From contig JAKSXM010000007.1 of NCBI GenBank assembly GCA_022575985.1, positions 12,154,501 to 12,218,500 of the forward strand: 64,000 bases of DNA. The letters run 5' to 3'. Under the pieces are notes generated by a model. It did no database searches and had not been told where the DNA came from. It worked only from the letters and a program-made list of their open reading frames with translations. Positions within the stretch are counted from its first letter, which is position 1, and each line of letters starts with the position of its first letter. Both the position numbers and the translations under genes were made by a program. The stretch is from Anagrus nilaparvatae (lineage: Eukaryota > Arthropoda > Insecta > Hymenoptera > Mymaridae). Shown here piece after piece: positions 58,521 to 64,000 of the stretch.

Positions 58521-61500
58521 ATGATGTCACAAGCACTAAGAGACCCCGAAGTGGTAGACGGGATACTGGTTATTTACTTACCAATACCAACACCAGTAAA
58601 GTGTCCCGCCTGCTACACGGGGAGGAAAGCGGGGACGTACAGTGGAATACAAAACATCAGGAGGCACTACAAACTGTATCATAAAATAGAGAGCGCAAAA
58701 GCAGTTTGTAATATTTGTGGTCTGGTCAATGAGACCAGATACGGAGTTAAAATAATTAATGCGCATATAGTCGAAAAACATCCTACAGCCGCCCCTCCTG
58801 ATGTTCCCTGTCCCTCGCAGAATGCGGAGGTGTCGGTAAGACGCTCACTCGTAGATGGCTCCGACGCGTCGCCCGATCCAATTAATTCTAGGCGCAGCAC
58901 CAGCACCAGCAGCACCAGTCAACCAACAGCAGGGCGGTCATCATTTTACATCGAGCAACAGCGCCAATTTCAACTACGCCGCTCAGGAAACCAACAGCAA
59001 CTGCCTGCAGCGAGGCGCTCAGGACCAGGCCAAGCAGCTCCACCAGCTCAGCCAAAAAGACCTGCAGCCCCACGGCCGTCCACCAGTAGCCGTCCAAGGG
59101 CAGCCCAAGCAAATCAACAGCTAGCTAAGGGCAAAGGTACTAGCGCTACACGTCAGCACCACCAGCAGCCGGTACCAGAAAGAAACTCTCCATCCAGCAG
59201 CATAGTCGTAGTGGAGGACTCGCCCCGGGGACAAATAGAAGCTAGCCAAACTTCTCAGAGCCAGCCTCAACCACCATCTTTTAATGAAACACCCCCGGTG
59301 GCATTACCTACAAACTTAAGGCGCATCCGGAATAGACTTGACAGCAATAGCAGCGATTCGGCGGGCGAGTCACCTGACAGATCGATATTAGATCTTCTAC
59401 CACCATTAACATACCCCGGTCAACTGCCAGCAACAAGTGACTCTGAAATCACGACGCAGGTACCACGGGAAGATCAGGTGATGCTCTTAAGAGCAAACGA
59501 CATCAATGAAGCAGCGGGCCCGTCGACACCAGCTAGGTCGGTGCCTATTGAAGCCCGGCCTACCCAAGATGCTGCCAATTTAAACATCGATAACGACATT
59601 GGCGGGAGTCCTCCCCCAACAACACCACCACCATCACCGCAGGAATGGAGAGCTCTATTCTCGCAGGAGGTCCTGCCAGCAACTCCACCAGCTGAAGAAG
59701 AAATGGCCGCCCCAGAAATGCCAACTACACCAGGTACTTCTATTACGCGACGCGATCACGATAACAGAGCCACGCGAGCGTCGTCTTTTGACCAGGGCCC
59801 AAGAATCCACGTAGATGCCCCCGAAATATCCTCAAATAGTCCTTCATACACACTCACACCTACTGACGAACTGACACAAGCCCAGAGCACGGAGGAAACC
59901 CCCCTTTCTACTTTCTCACGAGAAACCCTCACCGCCCCGCTAGCATCTGAGACACTGCCAGTAACGACTGCTGGGCGTGGTAACCGCAATGTACCACGTG
60001 ACCGGCAGCCGTCTGCTGAGCAGCTTCAGTTAATGACGATGCTAGAGGAAGTGGAGAGCTTACAGCAACTTGAGGCTATTGCACCGCAAGTTGCTGGTTT
60101 TTTAGGAAGATTTTCTCGAGTAGAGGAGGGGGGGCAACAGCAACCACGAAACAGAAACAGGCCCCGACAAGCGGCTTCAGGGAACGCGGAGGCAGATCGA
60201 ATCGCTGAGGCGACTCGACTACAGAGTCTCTATAGAAACAATCGAAAAAAGGCCATGCAAAAGGTTTTAAACGGACCTACCCAGAATTGTGAAATAGCAA
60301 AAGATGAAATTGAAAGATATTATGAAGGGGTGCATGCCATAAGAGACTCTGGAGGCGAGTTGCCCCCAGTTTTCGATCAGCAACCGCCAAGTAGAACGAG
60401 TTGTGACAGCCTGGTTGCGCCAATTTCCCGCCAGGAGATTTCGCGTAGACTTTGTAAGATGACAAATTCATCTCCTGGACCCGACGGTGTAACTTACAAA
60501 GATTTGAAAAAGGCGGACCCAGGCTGCCATGTACTCGCTTCTTACTTTAACAAGGTTATGGACCTTGAAGCCGTACCCCAATCATGGAAAACATCAAATA
60601 CTGTACTGCTCTATAAAAAGGGCGATAAAAATGACATTAGGAATTGGAGGCCAATAGCCATGGGTGACACGACTCCTAAGCTCTATGCTGCCATTATGGC
60701 TGACAGGATAACCTCCTGGTCGGTTGTTAATGGAAGACTGAGTGCGTCGCAGAAGGGCTTCCTGCACTACGAAGGATGCTACGAGCACAACTTCGTGCTA
60801 CAGGAGGCCATTCACGATGCGCGGACGGTCAAAGGAGAAATTGTCATCGCTTGGCTCGACTTAACTAACGCATTTCCTTCCGTTCCACATGACTCCATAA
60901 ACAAATCCTTAGAAGCACACGGACTACCTACGAAGACTAGACAAATTATAAAATCATTGTACGACGGACTGACGACAAGAATTAGAACCACAACAGGCTA
61001 TACAGACCCAATACGCATTCTTTCAGGGGTCAGGCAGGGGTGCCCGTTGAGCCCCATAGTGTTCAACCTTACCCTTGAATCGGTTCTGAGGTCCATCCAA
61101 AGAACAGATCAAGGATATAGGCTAGGTAACTCTAAGATCTCTAACCTAACCTATGCGGACGATATGGCGCTCATGTCTGACTCGATAGAAGGAATGAAAT
61201 CCCTGCTAAGAGCAGCGGAGGATGCGGCTACTGTTGTTGGTCTAGCGTTTAACCCTGGCAAATGTGCTACTCTTCACCTTAAAGGTCGCAGGGAAAACGC
61301 TGTGCAGACAACAGTTTTCGCCATACAGGGTCAGAATATTAAAGCTCTAGCCAAACATGAACCATACGGACATCTAGGGATTCCAACGGGATACGAAGTG
61401 CGGCAGACCCCCGTATCGTCTATCGAGGACGTTCGACAGGACTTAACTAAAATTGATGCATCTTTCCTGGCCCCGTGGCAGAAGTTCGACGCGGTAGCAA

Positions 61501-62804
61501 CCTTTGTTCTTCCACGACTCGACTTCTTGTTGCAGGGTGCAGACGTAGAAAAAACGCCACTGAAACACACGGATAAGCTGATTAAAAAGCTCTCCAAAAA
61601 ATGGCTTTTTCTTCCTCAGAGAGCCAGTGCGGAAGTGGTCTTTCTTCCCTCAAGTAGAGGTGGGGGAGGACTGCTCCCGCTGGCCGATATGGTCGACTTG
61701 CTGACGGTCGCACACGCATTTAAAATTTTAACCTGCAAGGATGCGACAGTCAGTGAGTTGGCCATGTCGTCACTCAAAAAAGCAACTGTGCAGAGGATGA
61801 AAAAGCCAGCAACGGAAGCTGATTGCGCGCGTTTCCTGTCGGGCAGCCTCGATGCCGATATGATGGTGGGTACACAAACAGCCTCGTTCTGGTCCAGGGC
61901 GAGGAACGCGGCTCGTAGACAAGTTACTCGTCTTGGGCTGAAATGGAGATGGAGTGAAAATCGCATGGAGTATTCCCTGGAATGCAATAGTACTAACGAC
62001 AGGACTGTAGTAGTGCTTCCCCAGTCAAGATCACAAATAATAAGTAGAATGCGTACAGCATTGACTGAGCATTATGCGAAGTCATTACTCGCCAAGAAAG
62101 ATCAAGGTAAGGTCTTCGAGGTCACAGAAAAGTGTAAATTTTCAAATCATTTTTTACGGTCGGGTAGCTTTACACGATTCTGTGACTGGCGTTTTGTGCA
62201 CCGAGCCAGACTCAACTGCGTCCCGCTTAACGCGGCGAGACACTGGGAAAGGCAAGGAGACAAACGCTGCCGACAATGCGGCCACCCGCAAGAGACCTTG
62301 CCGCATGTGATTGGCCACTGCGGGGTGCACTCTGAAGCCATTCAAAAGCGACACAATAACGTACAGGACAGACTTGTAAAAGCTATGAAGGTACAAGGGA
62401 CTGTTGACACTAACAAAACAGTTCCGGGAGAAGAAGGCGAATTGGCGGCATTGCGTCCTGACATCGTTATTCGTGACGAGGTCAGGCGCAAAATCTGTAT
62501 CATTGATATCACTATCCCATTTGAAAACCGGAAGGTTGCGATCGATGAAGCAAGACAGCGAAAAATTGATAAATACACACCGCTTGCTGAGAGCCTTCGG
62601 GGAAAGGGATATCAAGTTACAGTGGAGGCCTTCGTCGTCGGCTCCTTAGGCGGATGGGACTGGCAAAACGAGCGGATCATCAGACTTCTCAACATCCATG
62701 AGCGATATGCACGGATGATGAGGAGCCTGATGATTAGCGATACGATTCGCTGGTCCAGGGACATCTACGTGGAACACGTATCAGGTATTAGACAATATAA
62801 TTAA
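58521..62804 (+). CDS. Utopia-like retrotransposon polyprotein, element 2
   Basis: 1427 residues, one uninterrupted frame. The order is as in element 1. C2H2 finger 1 has Cys28, Cys31, His49, His54, and finger 2 has Cys63, Cys66, His82, His87. The Pro/Gln/Ser-rich linker at about 95-510 is the most diverged part, although TRRDHDNRATR and TAGRGNRNVPR match short blocks of element 1. Then come TRLQSLYRNNRKKA, a reverse transcriptase with WLDLTNAFPSVPHD, GVRQGCPLSP (836-845) and YADD (878-881), a CCHC knuckle (Cys1250, Cys1253, His1262, Cys1267), and an endonuclease with RPD (1312-1314) and IIDIT. It ends SGIRQYN, as element 1 ends SGVRQYN. Two ATGs occur at the start (MM); the first is used here. 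All catalytic residues are present, so it may be active. Confidence 0.95.
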   Translation: MMSQALRDPEVVDGILVIYLPIPTPVKCPACYTGRKAGTYSGIQNIRRHYKLYHKIESAKAVCNICGLVNETRYGVKIINAHIVEKHPTAAPPDVPCPSQNAEVSVRRSLVDGSDASPDPINSRRSTSTSSTSQPTAGRSSFYIEQQRQFQLRRSGNQQQLPAARRSGPGQAAPPAQPKRPAAPRPSTSSRPRAAQANQQLAKGKGTSATRQHHQQPVPERNSPSSSIVVVEDSPRGQIEASQTSQSQPQPPSFNETPPVALPTNLRRIRNRLDSNSSDSAGESPDRSILDLLPPLTYPGQLPATSDSEITTQVPREDQVMLLRANDINEAAGPSTPARSVPIEARPTQDAANLNIDNDIGGSPPPTTPPPSPQEWRALFSQEVLPATPPAEEEMAAPEMPTTPGTSITRRDHDNRATRASSFDQGPRIHVDAPEISSNSPSYTLTPTDELTQAQSTEETPLSTFSRETLTAPLASETLPVTTAGRGNRNVPRDRQPSAEQLQLMTMLEEVESLQQLEAIAPQVAGFLGRFSRVEEGGQQQPRNRNRPRQAASGNAEADRIAEATRLQSLYRNNRKKAMQKVLNGPTQNCEIAKDEIERYYEGVHAIRDSGGELPPVFDQQPPSRTSCDSLVAPISRQEISRRLCKMTNSSPGPDGVTYKDLKKADPGCHVLASYFNKVMDLEAVPQSWKTSNTVLLYKKGDKNDIRNWRPIAMGDTTPKLYAAIMADRITSWSVVNGRLSASQKGFLHYEGCYEHNFVLQEAIHDARTVKGEIVIAWLDLTNAFPSVPHDSINKSLEAHGLPTKTRQIIKSLYDGLTTRIRTTTGYTDPIRILSGVRQGCPLSPIVFNLTLESVLRSIQRTDQGYRLGNSKISNLTYADDMALMSDSIEGMKSLLRAAEDAATVVGLAFNPGKCATLHLKGRRENAVQTTVFAIQGQNIKALAKHEPYGHLGIPTGYEVRQTPVSSIEDVRQDLTKIDASFLAPWQKFDAVATFVLPRLDFLLQGADVEKTPLKHTDKLIKKLSKKWLFLPQRASAEVVFLPSSRGGGGLLPLADMVDLLTVAHAFKILTCKDATVSELAMSSLKKATVQRMKKPATEADCARFLSGSLDADMMVGTQTASFWSRARNAARRQVTRLGLKWRWSENRMEYSLECNSTNDRTVVVLPQSRSQIISRMRTALTEHYAKSLLAKKDQGKVFEVTEKCKFSNHFLRSGSFTRFCDWRFVHRARLNCVPLNAARHWERQGDKRCRQCGHPQETLPHVIGHCGVHSEAIQKRHNNVQDRLVKAMKVQGTVDTNKTVPGEEGELAALRPDIVIRDEVRRKICIIDITIPFENRKVAIDEARQRKIDKYTPLAESLRGKGYQVTVEAFVVGSLGGWDWQNERIIRLLNIHERYARMMRSLMISDTIRWSRDIYVEHVSGIRQYN

Positions 62805-63281
62805 AATTTATTCTCTTAAATTCTGTAAATAAATTATTGTAAATAAATTCTTTTTCTTTCCTTTTTTTTATGTCTGAACTGATGCGTAACTAGGGCTCTT
62901 TAAAACATAAGACTAAAGCACACAAAGGTGTATTATATTTTAATTAAATGTCAATTTTTTTAAAATTTTTTTATATTTTGTAAAAAATTATATTATTTTT
63001 GAAAAGACGTACCTGACAAATCCTTCTAAAAGGATTTATAAATATGTTTATATACTAGCAATCTATTACCAATAAGACTGATTAATACTATATTATATGT
63101 ATATATTATTGTAAATTTTATTTATTTATTTATACAAATTTTATAGTTATAATAAATCTATTAATTGTTAATTTTTAAGTAAAAATGAAGTAATAGAGGG
63201 GACGGTGGGGCCTCGCAATTTCCCCACCAAATGTAATTTACCCTCCTTCGGGGGGGCAGTTATTTGAAAAAATAAACGTCT
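62805..63281 (+). promoter_or_regulatory. 3' UTR of element 2 with a conserved hairpin pair
   Basis: 63194-63260 forms GGTGGGG/CCCCACC around CCTCGCAATTT, then CCCTCC/GGGGGG closed by TTCG, then GCAGTT. This matches element 1's layout with changed but still paired stem bases. Confidence 0.65.
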
Positions 63282-63434
63282 TATCTGTTCTTATCAGCTT
63301 GATATCTGGTACGCCTCTCATAGAGAGGCCAGAATATCGAACTGATTTTTGAAAACAGACGGAATGTCCGGGGCTTGCTCCGATTCCGTCACGGGTCGAC
63401 CTTGCATTGCAGTACCGCGAGGAACGGCCCAATA
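63282..63434 (+). ncRNA. U2 snRNA 3' segment, copy 2 (interrupted gene)
   Basis: Same extent as copy 1. Stem III is GACGGAAT (63358-63365) with ATTCCGTC (63383-63390), paired throughout but differing from copy 1 at three base pairs. The Sm site is ATTTTTGA (63345-63352), and the U2B'' loop has the usual ATTGCAGTACC. The 5' part of this gene is missing or unrecognisable in the window. Confidence 0.92.
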
Positions 63435-63935
63435 AACTAATTCAAAAATAAACCGCTTTAAATAACCGTAATACGGCCGTTTTACGGTGACGACAAATTC
63501 GTCGGTAACGGGATGAAAAAAGGTACCTTTAGGGCTATAATACTGGTCCTATAAACTCAGTTATAATTTACGGTTTCCTTATGTAATGTAATTAAAAAAA
63601 ATAATTTTTTATGCCCTTAATCCCCTTAATCCTATTTTTTTATGCCCTTAATCCCCTTTAATCCCCCTTAATCCTATAATTACTCTCTTTATCCCCATTA
63701 CTGCCATATTAAGGTGATAGCGAATTTTTCTTGGTTATTATACATACTTATTAAATTATTTAATAATATTTATTTATAGGTTATTGTCAATTTTGAAATC
63801 TATATTAAAATTGAATATTTCTTTAGGATATTATTGATCAATAATGGAACCAAATTTTTGTTATTAATAAAAAACAATTTTTATTGTATCAACGTTTCAA
63901 TTACATTAAGTAATCCTTATCAAGATTCTACAAAA
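63435..63935. other. Spacer after the second U2 segment
   Basis: GC-richer start (ACGGCCGTTTTACGG, GACGACAAATTCGTCGG), then short tandem TTATGCCCTTAATCCCC / CCCTTAATCCT repeats at about 63608-63680, then AT-rich DNA. No gene is seen. Confidence 0.5.
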
Positions 63936-64000
63936 AATTAATGCGCATATAGTCGAAAAACATCCTACAGCCGCCCCTCCTGATGTTCCCTGTCCCTCGC
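63936..64000 (+). mobile_element. Start of a third Utopia-like copy (5'-truncated), running off the window
   Basis: 65 bp identical to 58754-58818, which codes for the end of the second zinc finger and the start of the linker of element 2. The preceding bases match neither element 2 nor U2. It is either a 5'-truncated insertion or a segmental copy; only its first 65 bp is visible. Confidence 0.85.

Larger units (their letters stand above)
57993..63281 (+). mobile_element. U2-specific non-LTR retrotransposon, Utopia-like, element 2
   Basis: A second, diverged element of the same type. The 3' end is precise, because it joins U2 at TATCTGTTCTTATCAGC (63282), the same position as element 1. The 5' end is not certain: 57993 assumes that the degenerate U2 match just before it is the target, giving a 5' UTR of about 530 bp against 81 bp in element 1. 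The ORF is 1427 codons and the 3' UTR 477 bp. The frame and motifs are intact. The protein is clearly homologous to element 1 but diverged along its length, most strongly in the linker, so the two are separate subfamilies rather than a recent duplication. Confidence 0.85.

Noticed and set aside
1..64000. tRNA, rRNA, CRISPR or bacterial operon features
   Set aside because: None seen by eye; the DNA is clearly eukaryotic. A tRNAscan-SE run would be needed to exclude a diverged tRNA.

Overview
The window is very AT-rich eukaryotic DNA with spliced genes (GT-AG introns), animal protein families and many short interspersed repeats. The recognisable genes (CREB-family factor, Fl(2)d/WTAP, mitochondrial Mn-SOD) point to an insect. 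The low GC, together with restriction-like-endonuclease retroelements sitting inside U2 snRNA genes (reported as strongly U2-specific in wasps), makes a parasitoid wasp the best guess. The species cannot be read from the sequence.

Layout. 1-14.6 kb holds no cellular gene that I can support. It is repeat-rich intergenic DNA with palindromic MITE-like copies, a 1.2-kb TTAA-flanked inverted-repeat element (8366-9550) and a 0.8-kb inverted-repeat element with a MULE-like coding scrap (9579-10374). 14.9-18.8 kb is a CREB gene on +, in seven coding exons. 22.8-25.6 kb is Fl(2)d/WTAP on -, convergent with CREB. 28.25-29.9 kb is the 3' part of an unidentified Ser/Asn-rich protein gene on -, with possible 5' exon(s) near 32.4-32.86 kb. 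33.4-34.26 kb is Mn-SOD on +, divergent from that gene. 34.3-51 kb is again gene-poor. It contains a 0.7-kb foldback, two copies of a CACTGTAAAAA-type repeat, a 1.5-kb minisatellite with a 25-bp unit, a decayed non-LTR retrotransposon, and more MITE-like copies.

The most interesting part is 51.1-64 kb. A U2 snRNA gene is cut after about nucleotide 48-50 by a full-length, apparently intact, single-ORF non-LTR retrotransposon (1414 codons: two N-terminal C2H2 fingers, reverse transcriptase, CCHC knuckle, restriction-like endonuclease). The rest of U2 follows the element, and an 11-13-bp target-site duplication is visible. About 2.4 kb further on lies a second, diverged but also intact element (1427 codons), again followed by the 3' three quarters of a U2 gene. 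A fragment identical to its 5' coding region starts at the end of the window. Architecture and target fit the Utopia lineage.

The two U2 3' fragments differ by three paired, compensatory changes in one stem, so both descend from U2 genes that were held to the U2 fold before or while being invaded. Element 1's ORF starts about 80 nt inside the element, so transcription from the U2 promoter through the U2 5' segment is the simplest expression model (inference).
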